DNA from: Streptomyces sp. P3 | GTDB lineage: Bacteria; Actinomycetota; Actinomycetes; Streptomycetales; Streptomycetaceae | Assembly (NCBI RefSeq): GCF_003032475.1 | Contig: NZ_CP028369.1 | Coordinates: 806,001 to 870,000, forward strand | DNA: 64,000 bases | Direction: 5' to 3' | In this document: in pieces, positions 41,413-49,504 of the stretch | Position numbering within the stretch: the first letter of the stretch is position 1 | Layout of the letters: every line of letters starts with the position of its first letter | Notes under the pieces: model-generated | What the model was told of the DNA's origin: nothing | Database searches by the model: none | The model's input: only the letters and a program-made list of their open reading frames with translations | Translations under genes and position numbers: made by a program

Positions 41413-42204
41413 ATGGCCGACACCGTGCTCTACGAGGTGAACGACGGGCTCGCGACGATCACGCTGAACCGCCCCGAGGCGATGAACGCCCTGAACATCG
41501 CGGCGAAGGTCGCCCTCCGGGAGGCGGTCCGCTCCGCGGCGGCCGACGACGCCGTGCGGGCCGTCCTGCTGACCGCCGCCGGCGAGCGGGCGTTCTGCGT
41601 GGGTCAGGACCTGAAGGAACACATCGGGCTGCTGGCCGCGGGCTCGGGCGAGGTCATGAGCACGGTCAGGGAGCACTACAACCCGATCGTGCGGGCCCTG
41701 ACGGAGGCCCCGAAGCCGGTGGTCGCCGCCGTGAACGGAGTCGCCGCCGGTGCGGGCCTCGGCTTCGCGCTGGCCGCGGACTACCGCATCGTGGCCGACA
41801 CGGCGTCCTTCAACACCTCGTTCGCCGGGGTGGCGCTGACCGCCGACTCCGGCGTGTCGTGGACCCTGCCCCGGGTCATCGGTCCGGGCCGGGCCGCCGA
41901 CCTGCTGCTCTTCCCGCGCAGCATCACGGCGAAGGAGGCGCACGAGCTGGGCATCGCCAACCGGGTCGTCCCGGCGGCCTCGCTGCCCGCCGCGGCCGAG
42001 CAGCTGGCGCGGATGCTGGCGGAGGGTCCGACGGTGGCGTACGCGGCGATCAAGGAGGCGATGGCGTACGGGTTCTCGCACTCGCTGGCGGAGACGCTGG
42101 ACAAGGAGGACGAACTGCAGACCCGGGCGGGGGCGTCCGAGGACCACACGATCGCGGTGCGGGCGTTCGTCGAGAAGGGAACGCCGAAGTACCTGGGCCG
42201 GTGA
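41413..42204 (+). CDS. Enoyl-CoA hydratase/isomerase family protein
   Basis: The 263-residue crotonase-fold protein starts at ATG behind GGAGGGG. It has the oxyanion-hole segments AFCVGQDLKE and VNGVAAGAGLGFALAADYRI, and the region GVALTADSGVSWTLPRVIG, where Asp rather than the second hydratase Glu suggests the PaaG-type isomerase subgroup. It acts on acyl-CoA substrates in the cytosol, possibly phenylacetate or fatty-acid breakdown. No pathway partners are adjacent. Confidence 0.9.
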   Translation: MADTVLYEVNDGLATITLNRPEAMNALNIAAKVALREAVRSAAADDAVRAVLLTAAGERAFCVGQDLKEHIGLLAAGSGEVMSTVREHYNPIVRALTEAPKPVVAAVNGVAAGAGLGFALAADYRIVADTASFNTSFAGVALTADSGVSWTLPRVIGPGRAADLLLFPRSITAKEAHELGIANRVVPAASLPAAAEQLARMLAEGPTVAYAAIKEAMAYGFSHSLAETLDKEDELQTRAGASEDHTIAVRAFVEKGTPKYLGR

Positions 42205-42260
42205 GCCCGGGCCGGTGAGCAGGGCCGGTGAGCAGGGCCGGTGAGCAGGGCCGGTGAACC
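42195..42260. repeat. 13-bp tandem repeats spanning a stop codon
   Basis: GGGCCGGTGAGCA is repeated four times (42209-42260, last copy diverged), preceded by a 14-bp unit at 42195-42208 that contains the hydratase stop codon. The repeat therefore grew from the 3' end of the gene. Confidence 0.8.
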
Positions 42261-42322
42261 CAGCCGATGAGCCCCGGGCCGGCCGGTGCGCCCAGGGGGC
42301 GGCCCGGGCCGGCCGGCGGGCC

Positions 42323-42907
42323 TCAGCCGACCCTGCTGACGCAGGTCTCCAGGTGGTCGTCCACCAGGCCGCACGCCTGCATCAGGGCGTACGCCGTCGT
42401 GGGTCCGACGAACCGCAGGCCGCGCTTCTTGAGGGCCTTGGACAGCGCCGTCGACTCGTCGGTGACCGCGGGGACGTCCGCGAGGGTCCTCGGGACCGGG
42501 CGGCCGGCCCGATCCGGGGCGTGGGACCAGATCAGCTCGTCCAGGTCGCCCGGCGCCCAGCCGGCGAGCACGCGCGCGTTCGCGACCGTGGCGTCGATCT
42601 TCGCGCGGTTGCGGATGATGCCGGGGTCGGCGAGGAGACGAGCGCGGTCCTCGTCGGTGAAGACGGCGACCGAGGCGATCTTGAAATCGGCGAAGGCGGT
42701 ACGGAAGCCCGGGCGGCGGCGCAGGATCGTGATCCAGGACAGACCGGACTGGAAGGCCTCGAGGCTGAGGCGCTCGAACAGCGCGTCGTCGCCGTGGACC
42801 GGGCGGCCCCACTCCTCGTCGTGGTACGTCACGTAGTCCGGCGTGGACAGGGCCCAGGGGCAGCGCAGCGCGCCGTCCGGCCCCGCGAGGGCGACGCCGT
42901 CGCTCAC
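42323..42907 (-). CDS. tag: DNA-3-methyladenine glycosylase I
   Basis: The 194-residue protein starts at GTG and overlaps the DivIVA-like stop by 4 bases. It has the TagI hallmarks CPWALSTPDYVTYHDEEWGRP (Cys and His zinc ligands in two stretches), EAFQSGLSWITILRRR and the C-terminal GLVDDHLETC. The enzyme excises 3-methyladenine from alkylated DNA. Linkage to a DivIVA-like gene and folP2 is shared with mycobacteria (Rv1210-Rv1207). Confidence 0.94.
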   Translation of the reverse strand: MSDGVALAGPDGALRCPWALSTPDYVTYHDEEWGRPVHGDDALFERLSLEAFQSGLSWITILRRRPGFRTAFADFKIASVAVFTDEDRARLLADPGIIRNRAKIDATVANARVLAGWAPGDLDELIWSHAPDRAGRPVPRTLADVPAVTDESTALSKALKKRGLRFVGPTTAYALMQACGLVDDHLETCVSRVG

Positions 42908-43263
42908 CGCTGGTCCTCCGGGGCCTGCTTCTCCATCGAGACGTGGGACGCGGCCGGGGCCTGCGCGCCGGCCAGCGCGGACTCGAGGTCGGCGATGCGG
43001 GCGTCCCGCTCGGCGAGTTCGGCGGCGAGGCGGTTGAGCGCGTCGTCCACGTCCGACATCCGGTAGCCGCGGGCGGCTAGGGGGAAGCGCAGGCGGTCGA
43101 CGTCGGACCGGTCGAGCGGACGGTCCGGGGGCAGCGGGTCGTGCAGCCGCTCCGGGGCCACCTCCGGCAGCGGGCCGGTGCCCTCGCCGCCGCCCAGCAC
43201 GGCGAGGGTCACCGCGGCGACCACCACGGCGAGCGCGATGACCAGGAACAAGAACATAACCAT
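42904..43263 (-). CDS. Membrane-anchored DivIVA-domain protein
   Basis: The 119-residue protein opens with one transmembrane helix (MFLFLVIALAVVVAAVTLAV) and continues with a DivIVA-like segment RFPLAARGYRMSDVDDALNRL and a coiled coil (LAAELAERDARIADLESAL). ATG at 43263 follows GGGGG; ATG 43257 is an alternative. It corresponds to mycobacterial Rv1209. DivIVA-type proteins mark curved membrane and organise polar growth; a direct role here is inferred only. Confidence 0.85.
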   Translation of the reverse strand: MVMFLFLVIALAVVVAAVTLAVLGGGEGTGPLPEVAPERLHDPLPPDRPLDRSDVDRLRFPLAARGYRMSDVDDALNRLAAELAERDARIADLESALAGAQAPAASHVSMEKQAPEDQR

Positions 43264-43387
43264 CGGTGGGCCCCCACGCTCGGTGTGCTCGGAGTGGATG
43301 TGTGCGGGTCCGATCGTGCCATGCGGGTGCGGCGGCTAGGGTCGCAGGCGGTGGTTGTGCAGGACGTTCGAGGAGAGGTCACAGGGG

Positions 43388-44248
43388 ATGCTCAGACTGG
43401 GCAAGCGGGAATTCGGCGCGCACGAGCCGGTGGTCATGGCGATCGTGAACCGGACCCCGGACTCCTTCTACGACCAGGGCGCGACCTTCCTCGACGAGCC
43501 GGCCCTCGCGCGCGTGGAGCAGGCGGTGGCGGAGGGGGCGGCCATCATCGACGTCGGCGGGGTGAAGGCGGGCCCGGGCGAAGAGGTGACGGCGCGGGAG
43601 GAGGTCCGGCGGACCGTCGGTTTCGTGGCCGAGGTGCGGCGGCGCTTCCCGGACGTGGTGATCAGCGTGGACACCTGGCGGGCCGAGGTCGGTGAGGCGG
43701 TCTGCGAGGCGGGCGCGGACGTCCTGAACGACGCGTGGGGCGGCGTGGATCCGGGCCTGGCGGAGGTCGCGGCGCGGTACCGGGCGGGGCTGGTGTGCAC
43801 GCACGCGGGCGGCGCGCAGCCGCGGACGCGTCCGCACCGGGTGACCTACGACGACGTGATGGCCGACATCCTGCGGGTGACGCTGGGGCTGGCGGAGCGG
43901 GCCGCGGAGCTGGGGGTGCCGCGGGAGTCGATCATGATTGATCCCGGGCACGACTTCGGGAAGAACACCCGGCACAGCCTGGAGGCGACCCGGCGGCTCG
44001 ACGAGATGGTGGCGACGGGGTGGCCGGTGCTGGTCTCCCTGTCCAACAAGGACTTCGTCGGGGAGACGCTGGACCGGCCGGTGAAGGAGCGGGTGGTGGG
44101 CACCCTGGCGACGACGGCGGTGTCGGCGTGGCTGGGGGCGCAGGTGTACCGGGTGCACGAGGTGGCGGAGACGCGGCAGGTGCTTGACATGGTCGCCGCC
44201 ATCGCGGGGCGTCGGGCGCCGGCGGTGGCGCGGCGGGGGCTCGCGTAG
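43388..44248 (+). CDS. FolP2-like dihydropteroate synthase homologue
   Basis: The ATG at 43388 gives 286 residues of a pterin-binding TIM barrel: AIVNRTPDSFYDQG, IDVGGVKAGPGEEV, ISVDTWRAEV, DPGHDFGKN, KDFVGETLDRP and AQVYRVHEV. The pABA/sulfonamide loop of true DHPS (STRPG) reads VKAGPG instead, as in mycobacterial FolP2 (Rv1207), which lacks clear DHPS activity. Folate synthesis is therefore not assured. The gene is divergent from the DivIVA-like gene. Confidence 0.88.
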   Translation: MLRLGKREFGAHEPVVMAIVNRTPDSFYDQGATFLDEPALARVEQAVAEGAAIIDVGGVKAGPGEEVTAREEVRRTVGFVAEVRRRFPDVVISVDTWRAEVGEAVCEAGADVLNDAWGGVDPGLAEVAARYRAGLVCTHAGGAQPRTRPHRVTYDDVMADILRVTLGLAERAAELGVPRESIMIDPGHDFGKNTRHSLEATRRLDEMVATGWPVLVSLSNKDFVGETLDRPVKERVVGTLATTAVSAWLGAQVYRVHEVAETRQVLDMVAAIAGRRAPAVARRGLA

Positions 44249-44274
44249 TCACCGGGTCGCCCTCGCCGCCCGCC

Positions 44275-44302
44275 CCCGTCCGGGGGCCGCGCCCCGGACG
44301 GG
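44275..44302. terminator. Bidirectional hairpin, 11-bp perfect stem
   Basis: CCCGTCCGGGG and CCCCGGACGGG with a 6-base loop lie between the convergent FolP2-like and LOG-family genes. Confidence 0.8.
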
Positions 44303-44309
44303 CTGGACG

Positions 44310-45068
44310 TCAGCGGCCCGCTTCCTTCGACACCAGTGCCACCGCCTCCTCGACGTCGTCCGTGACGTGGAAGAGGAGGAGGTCCTTCTCGGCGGCCTTG
44401 CCCTGGGCGATGAGGGTGTTCGTCAGCCAGTCGATCAGACCGCCCCAGTACTCCGTGCCGAAGAGGACGATCGGGAAACGGGTGACCTTCTGGGTCTGGA
44501 CGAGGGTGAGCGCCTCGAAGAGCTCGTCCAGCGTGCCGAGGCCGCCGGGCAGGACCACGAAGCCCTGCGCGTACTTCACGAACATCATCTTCCGCACGAA
44601 GAAGTAGCGGAAGTTCAGGCCGATGTCGACGTACGGGTTGAGTCCCTGCTCGAAGGGAAGCTCGATGCCGAGGCCGACGGAGATGCCGCCCGCCTCGCTC
44701 GCGCCCTTGTTGGCCGCCTCCATCGCGCCCGGGCCGCCGCCCGTGATCACGGCCCACCCGGCGTCGACGAGAGCGCCGCCCAGCCGTACTCCGACCTCGT
44801 ACTCCGGTGAGCCCACCGGCGTCCGTGCGGACCCGAAGACGCTGATCGCCGCGGGGAGTTCGGCGAGGGTGCCGAAGCCCTCGATGAACTCCGACTGGAT
44901 GCGCAGGACCCGCCACGGGTCGGTGTGCACCCAGTCCGAGGGGGCCCGTTCGTCCAGCAGCCGTTGGTCGGTCGTGCTCGCCTGCACCTGGTCCCGCCTG
45001 CGAAGGACCGGTCCCAGGCGCTGTTCTTCCGGTGGCTGCTTCTTGCCCTCGGGGTTCCCTGTGGCCAT
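44310..45068 (-). CDS. LOG-family (TIGR00730) protein
   Basis: The 252-residue protein has the Rossmann-like core of lysine decarboxylase-like/LOG proteins: VFGSARTPVGSPEYE, VITGGGPGAMEAANKGA and PGGLGTLDE (174-182). LOG enzymes are cytokinin-nucleotide phosphoribohydrolases, acting on modified AMP; bacterial members often act on AMP or related nucleotides. About 60 charged residues precede the fold. Mycobacterial Rv1205, a proven LOG homologue, lies in the same conserved cluster. ATG start. Confidence 0.9.
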   Translation of the reverse strand: MATGNPEGKKQPPEEQRLGPVLRRRDQVQASTTDQRLLDERAPSDWVHTDPWRVLRIQSEFIEGFGTLAELPAAISVFGSARTPVGSPEYEVGVRLGGALVDAGWAVITGGGPGAMEAANKGASEAGGISVGLGIELPFEQGLNPYVDIGLNFRYFFVRKMMFVKYAQGFVVLPGGLGTLDELFEALTLVQTQKVTRFPIVLFGTEYWGGLIDWLTNTLIAQGKAAEKDLLLFHVTDDVEEAVALVSKEAGR

Positions 45069-45177
45069 AGTGAGCTCCCTCTGCTTGCGTCGGTTCCACC
45101 TCAGCGTAGATCCACGCGGGTTACGTGCGGGGGACGTCGGCGTGTCCGCCGGGCAGCGCCGACGCGCCCGGCCTCCC

Positions 45178-46257
45178 TCAGGCCGTCAGCCAGGCCCGCA
45201 GCCGCTCCTCGCCCGCCAGGATCTTGGCCGTCTCCACGCGTTCGTCCCGCTTGTGCGCCAAGTGCGGGTTGCCGGGGCCGTAGTTGACGGCGGGCACGCC
45301 GAGGGAGGAGAAGCGACTCACGTCCGTCCAGCCGTACTTGGGCAGCGGGGTGCCGCCCACCGCCTCGATGAAGGCCGCGGCGGCCGGATGGGAGAGGCCG
45401 GGCAGCGCGGCGGGGCTGTGGTCGTCGACCGTGAACTCCGCGACCCCGCAGTCGGCGAAGACCTCGCGGACGTGGGCGAGCGCCTCCTCCTCGCTGCGGT
45501 CCGGCGCATAGCGGAAGTTGACGGTGACGACGCACTCGTCGGGGATGACGTTGCCGGCCACACCGCCCGTGATGCCGACCGCGTTGAGGCCCTCGCGGTA
45601 CTCCAGTCCGTCGATGACGGGCCGGCGCGCCTCGTAGGAGGCCAGCCGGGCCAGGATCGGGGCGGCCGCGTGGATCGCGTTGGAGCCCATCCAGCCGCGG
45701 GCCGAGTGGGCCCGCTCGCCCTGCGTCCTCAGCAGGACCCGCAGGGTGCCCTGACAGCCCCCCTCGACCTGGCCGTCGGAGGGTTCCAGCAGCACCGCGA
45801 AGTCGCCGGCCAGCCACTCCGGGCGGGCCTCGGCGACGTGCTTGAGGCCGTTGAGCTCGGCGGCGACCTCCTCGTTGTCGTAGAAGACGAACGTCAGGTC
45901 GCGGTTGGGGGCCGGCACCGTCGCCGCGATGCGCAGCTGGACCGCCACCCCCGACTTCATGTCGCAGGTGCCGCAGCCCCAGAGCACCCCGTCCTCATCC
46001 AGCCGCGAGGGTACGTTCCCGGCGATCGGCACCGTGTCGATGTGGCCGGCGAGGACCACGCGCTGTGCGCGGCCGAGGTGCGTGCGGGCGACGATGTTGT
46101 TGCCGAGCCGGTCCACCGTCAGGTGGGGCAGCGCGCGGAGCGCGAGCTCGACGGCGTCCGCGAGCGGCTTCTCGGCGCCGCTCTCCGAACGGAAGTCGAC
46201 GAGCCTCGCGGTCAGTGCGGCGGCGTCCAGAGTCAGGTCAAGCGGGGTGTCGGCCAT
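45178..46257 (-). CDS. dapE: Succinyl-diaminopimelate desuccinylase
   Basis: The ATG at 46255-46257 gives 359 residues; upstream in-frame codons arise from a 30-bp duplication. This M20 metallopeptidase-fold enzyme has AGHIDTVPIAG, GCGTCDMKSGVA, FVFYDNEEV and a C-terminal His in VNYGPGNPHLAHK, supplying the two-zinc site. It hydrolyses N-succinyl-LL-diaminopimelate to LL-DAP for lysine and peptidoglycan. dapC lies 2 kb away on the same strand. Confidence 0.95.
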   Translation of the reverse strand: MADTPLDLTLDAAALTARLVDFRSESGAEKPLADAVELALRALPHLTVDRLGNNIVARTHLGRAQRVVLAGHIDTVPIAGNVPSRLDEDGVLWGCGTCDMKSGVAVQLRIAATVPAPNRDLTFVFYDNEEVAAELNGLKHVAEARPEWLAGDFAVLLEPSDGQVEGGCQGTLRVLLRTQGERAHSARGWMGSNAIHAAAPILARLASYEARRPVIDGLEYREGLNAVGITGGVAGNVIPDECVVTVNFRYAPDRSEEEALAHVREVFADCGVAEFTVDDHSPAALPGLSHPAAAAFIEAVGGTPLPKYGWTDVSRFSSLGVPAVNYGPGNPHLAHKRDERVETAKILAGEERLRAWLTA

Positions 46258-46280
46258 GCCGTCGACCCTAACGCGCCGGT

Positions 46281-46340
46281 CGGCCGCCCTGCTCTTCGCC
46301 ACCTCTGCACCGGCCGCCCTGCTCTTCGCCACCTCTGCAC
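46281..46340. repeat. Perfect 30-bp tandem duplication before dapE
   Basis: The block at 46281-46310 is repeated exactly at 46311-46340, in the divergent promoter region between dapE and the next gene. Each copy holds CTGCTCTTCGCCACCTCTGC. Exact identity implies a recent event. Confidence 0.92.
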
Positions 46341-46382
46341 ATCCGCCTCCTTCTTTTCACTACCCTCCAGTACCTTGTACGC

Positions 46383-47408
46383 GTGCCGAAGCAGTCACCC
46401 TCCTCCCAGCGTCGCGGCCGCCTGCTCCGTTTCGGGGCGGCCTGCGTGGTCCTGTCCGCCGTCGCGGGCTATGTCGTGGTGCAGTACGTCGCCGGCGGCA
46501 CCGGCGATCCGGGCTGCAGAGTCGTTTCCGCCGACGGGACGGCGTCGTACGAGTTCACGCCGGAGCAGGCGGTGAACGCGGCCACGATCGCCGCGGTCGG
46601 CACCGACCGGTCCCTGCCTGAGCGGGCGGTGGCCATCGCGCTCGCGACCGCCATCCAGGAGTCCGGGCTGCGCAACCTCGCCCACGGCGACCGGGATTCG
46701 CTCGGCCTGTTCCAGCAGCGGCCCTCGCAGGGCTGGGGCACCGAGAAGCAGGTCACCGACCCCGCCTATGCGGCGGACATCTTCTACAAGCACCTGGAGA
46801 AGGTGCGCGGCTACACCGAGTTGCCGCTCACCGTCGCCGCCCAGCGGGTGCAGCGCAGCGGCTACCCGGAGGCGTACGCCAAGCACGAGGGGGACGCCGT
46901 GCTGCTGGCCGCCGCGCTCACCGGCACCTCGCAGGCGACGCTGGCCTGCGACGGCCGCTCGGCCGCCACGACGTCGACGACGGTGACGGCGGCGACCGCG
47001 ACGGGCACCGGGCCGGCGGCGGTCCGGGCCGCGCTGCGACGCGACTTCGGGCGGGCCGCACACCGGGGGACGGACGGGAAGGACACCGCGTCGCCCGCCT
47101 CCTCTTCGTCGCCGCCGGCCGAGGTGCCGGCCGTCGAGAGCGGGGAGCGGACCGTGATGCTGCCGGTGACCGAGGACACCGCGGCCGACGGGCGCAGCGT
47201 CGGGGAGCGCGGCTGGCAGCTGGCTCACTGGGCGGTGGCCAACGCCTCGGCCCTGCGTATCGAACGCGTCTCGTACGCGGGCCGGGAGTGGGTCTCGGGG
47301 ACCTCCGACCTGCGGTGGCGGAAGACCGGTTCGACCAGCGCGGAGGGTGTCGGGGCCGCTGCGGCGTCCGGCGGCGCCGGCGACGTGCGGATCGTCACCG
47401 CTCAGTAG
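46383..47408 (+). CDS. Membrane-anchored protein with lysozyme-like segment
   Basis: The GTG start gives 341 residues. A basic N-terminus and one transmembrane helix (ACVVLSAVAGYVVVQYVAGG) precede the segment VAIALATAIQESGLRNLAHGDRDSLGLFQQRPSQGWG (split), which looks like a lytic-transglycosylase/lysozyme-type fold with a candidate catalytic Glu in QESGL. A Ser/Thr/Ala-rich linker and a C-terminal domain follow. Relatives are often mislabelled heavy-metal transporters. Peptidoglycan cleavage is a guess from motif and topology. Confidence 0.72.
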   Translation: MPKQSPSSQRRGRLLRFGAACVVLSAVAGYVVVQYVAGGTGDPGCRVVSADGTASYEFTPEQAVNAATIAAVGTDRSLPERAVAIALATAIQESGLRNLAHGDRDSLGLFQQRPSQGWGTEKQVTDPAYAADIFYKHLEKVRGYTELPLTVAAQRVQRSGYPEAYAKHEGDAVLLAAALTGTSQATLACDGRSAATTSTTVTAATATGTGPAAVRAALRRDFGRAAHRGTDGKDTASPASSSSPPAEVPAVESGERTVMLPVTEDTAADGRSVGERGWQLAHWAVANASALRIERVSYAGREWVSGTSDLRWRKTGSTSAEGVGAAAASGGAGDVRIVTAQ

Positions 47409-47551
47409 TACGGGACGTCACCCGGCCGGGTCATGCGGCCACCCCCCGTTCGGCAGGGTGCTCAGGTTTTCGCGCCGTCACCCCCGCGCCCGCGGAATCC
47501 CTTGCGGGCAAAGGGGTCCGGGGTTCGACGCACTTTCGCACGGGGCGGGAT

Positions 47552-47579
47552 TTGCCCGTTTTTATACGCAGCCGATAAT
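47552..47579 (+). promoter_or_regulatory. Candidate promoter for the secreted repeat protein
   Basis: TTGCCC (47552-47557), a 16-base spacer and GATAAT (47574-47579) lie about 115 bases before the ATG at 47693, in a locally AT-rich stretch. The rest of the 284-base gap has no gene. Confidence 0.45.
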
Positions 47580-47692
47580 GCGACGCATTGCCAACTCTTT
47601 ACGCCGGCGGTGCGCAACCTTCGTGGATCTCGAGCGGTAGTCACTGCGTCCGGGCCCGGACAGTCCTTGTTCACTCCCGTCGAAGGAGCAAC

Positions 47693-48127
47693 ATGTCTCT
47701 CCCCCTGACCCGCCGGATCGCCCGTGCCGCGCTGCTCGTCGCTGCGGGGGCGGCCGCCGGAGTCGGTGCGGCCGGCTCCGCCAGTGCGGCCCCCGCCCTT
47801 CCCGCCACCCCGAACCTCGGCGGACTGACCGCCCTGGACACGGCGAACGTCGGCAGCACCGTCGACGGCGCGACGCACAGCGTCACGGGGCTCGCGACCA
47901 AGGCCGGCGGCAAGACCGTGCAGAAGGCGGCGCCGGTGGCGCAGAAGACGGCCGGTGAGGCGGCGGGCTCCGCCGGCGGTCTCCTCGGGGACACCACGTC
48001 GACCGCCACCAAGGGCGGGCTGCCGACGGACTCCCTGGCCAAGGGCGGACTGCCGACGGACTCCCTGGCCAAGGGCGGACTGCCCGGCGCCAAGACCCTG
48101 CCGGTGAAGAGTCTGCCGATCGGCTGA
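47693..48127 (+). CDS. Small secreted protein with C-terminal decapeptide repeats
   Basis: The ATG at 47693, behind AAGGAGC, gives 144 residues. A Sec signal peptide (ARAALLVAAGAAAGVGAAGSASA) is followed by a low-complexity Ala/Gly/Thr/Lys region and two exact KGGLPTDSLA decapeptides plus a third partial copy. There is no Cys and no known domain. It is probably exported to the wall or medium. I recognise only the general streptomycete small-secreted-protein style. Confidence 0.75.
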   Translation: MSLPLTRRIARAALLVAAGAAAGVGAAGSASAAPALPATPNLGGLTALDTANVGSTVDGATHSVTGLATKAGGKTVQKAAPVAQKTAGEAAGSAGGLLGDTTSTATKGGLPTDSLAKGGLPTDSLAKGGLPGAKTLPVKSLPIG

Positions 48128-48141
48128 CACCGGCCGCCGCC

Positions 48142-48193
48142 CGGTCCGGCCACTCGGTCCGGCCACTCGGGCCGGCCGATCGGGCCGGCCGAT
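48142..48193. repeat. Four tandem 13-bp repeats
   Basis: CGGTCCGGCCACT occurs twice, then CGGGCCGGCCGAT twice, with a partial fifth copy, directly after the secreted-protein gene. Copies alternate GGCC palindromes. Confidence 0.82.
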
Positions 48194-48201
48194 CGGGCCG
48201 A

Positions 48202-48242
48202 CGACGGGGTCCTGGGAGCCTCCTGCTCCCCGGGCCCCGTCG
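48202..48242 (+). terminator. Imperfect hairpin after the secreted-protein gene
   Basis: CGACGGGG/CCCCGTCG outer and GGGAGC/GCTCCC inner stems are separated by a small internal loop. Confidence 0.65.
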
Positions 48243-48300
48243 CGCTGTGCCCCGTCGCGCTGTGCGGGCGCCGGGGGCGGCGCCACGAGGACGCCCGCCG

Positions 48301-49395
48301 CTACAGGCGCTCCACCGCCGCGCGCACGCGTTCGTCCGTCGCCGTCAGCGCCACGCGGACGAACTTCTCGCCGGCCTCCCCGTAGAAGTCGCCGGGGGCC
48401 ACCAGGATGCCCCGGTCGGCCAGATGGGCGACCGTGCTCCAGCAGGACTCGTCGCGGGTGGCCCAGAGGTAGAGGCTGGCCTCGCTGTGCTCGATGCGGA
48501 AACCGTGCGACAGCAGCGCCTCGCGCAGCAGGGCGCGCCGGGCGGCGTAGCGTTCGCGCTGCTCACGGACGTGGGCGTCGTCGCCGAGGGCGGCCACGAC
48601 AGCCGCCTGGGTGGGCGCCGAGGTCATCATGCCGCCGTGCTTGCGGATCTCCAGGAGGGGGCCGAGGACGGCCGGGTCGCCCGCCAGGAAGGCCGCCCGG
48701 TACCCGGCCAGGTTCGACCGCTTGGAGAGCGAGTGGACCGAGACGATGCCCTCGTACGAGCCGCCGTTGACGTCCGGGTGGAGGACCGAGACCGGGTCGG
48801 CCTCCCAGCCCAGCTCCAGGTAGCACTCGTCGGAGAAGACCAGCACCCCGTGCCGCCTCGCCCAGGCCACCACACGGGTGAGCTCGGCCTTGGACAGCAC
48901 CCGGCCGGTGGGGTTGGACGGGGAGTTCAGCCAGAGCAGCCTGAGGTTCGCCGGGTCGAGCTCCGTCGGGTCGTCGTAGACCTCGTACCGCGCGCGGGCC
49001 AGGCGCGCGCCCACCTCGTACGTCGGGTAGGCAAGCCTCGGGTACGCCACCTTGTCGCCGGGGCCGAGGCCCAGCTGGGTCGGCAGCCAGGCCACGAGCT
49101 CCTTGGAGCCGACGATCGGGAGCACATGCCGGTGGGTGACGTCGCGGGCGCCCAGGCGGCGCTCCAGCCAGCCGGTGATCGCGTCGCGCAGGGCCGGGGT
49201 GCCCCACACCGTCGGGTAGCCCGGGGAGTCCGCCGCGTCGACCAGGGCCTTCTGGACCAGGTCGGGGACCGGGTCGACCGGGGTGCCGACCGAGAGGTCG
49301 ACGATGCCGTCCGGGTGGGCTGCGGCCGTCTTCTTGTACGGCTCCAGCTTGTCCCAGGGGAAGGTGGGAAGTCGGTCGGAGACTGCGGAGGACAC
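48301..49395 (-). CDS. dapC: Succinyldiaminopimelate transaminase
   Basis: The 364-residue protein starts at GTG and belongs to class I PLP aminotransferases. Marks are DLSVGTPVDPVPD, NSPSNPTGRVLS, DECYLELGW and the PLP lysine Lys225 in SVHSLSKRSN. The C-terminal VRVALTATDERV is typical. It transaminates N-succinyl-2-amino-6-ketopimelate in lysine/DAP synthesis, upstream of dapE in the pathway. fdxC lies immediately upstream, the usual actinobacterial pairing (Rv1177-Rv1178). Confidence 0.94.
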   Translation of the reverse strand: MSSAVSDRLPTFPWDKLEPYKKTAAAHPDGIVDLSVGTPVDPVPDLVQKALVDAADSPGYPTVWGTPALRDAITGWLERRLGARDVTHRHVLPIVGSKELVAWLPTQLGLGPGDKVAYPRLAYPTYEVGARLARARYEVYDDPTELDPANLRLLWLNSPSNPTGRVLSKAELTRVVAWARRHGVLVFSDECYLELGWEADPVSVLHPDVNGGSYEGIVSVHSLSKRSNLAGYRAAFLAGDPAVLGPLLEIRKHGGMMTSAPTQAAVVAALGDDAHVREQRERYAARRALLREALLSHGFRIEHSEASLYLWATRDESCWSTVAHLADRGILVAPGDFYGEAGEKFVRVALTATDERVRAAVERL

Positions 49396-49428
49396 GGTGA
49401 CTGGCTCACTTTCGTACGTACGGCAAAC

Positions 49429-49480
49429 GCCTCGGCCCCGTACGGCGATCAGACCTGATCAGGCCGTACGGGACCGAGGC
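49429..49480 (-). terminator. Large hairpin between fdxC and dapC
   Basis: Nested stems GCCTCGG/CCGAGGC, CCCGTACGGC/GCCGTACGGG and GATCAG/CTGATC make an almost continuous 23-bp helix with a 2-base loop. It ends 34 bases before dapC, so it either terminates fdxC or attenuates dapC. Confidence 0.82.
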
Positions 49481-49504
49481 GGCAAGGGTGCGGGCCGCCG
49501 CGGA

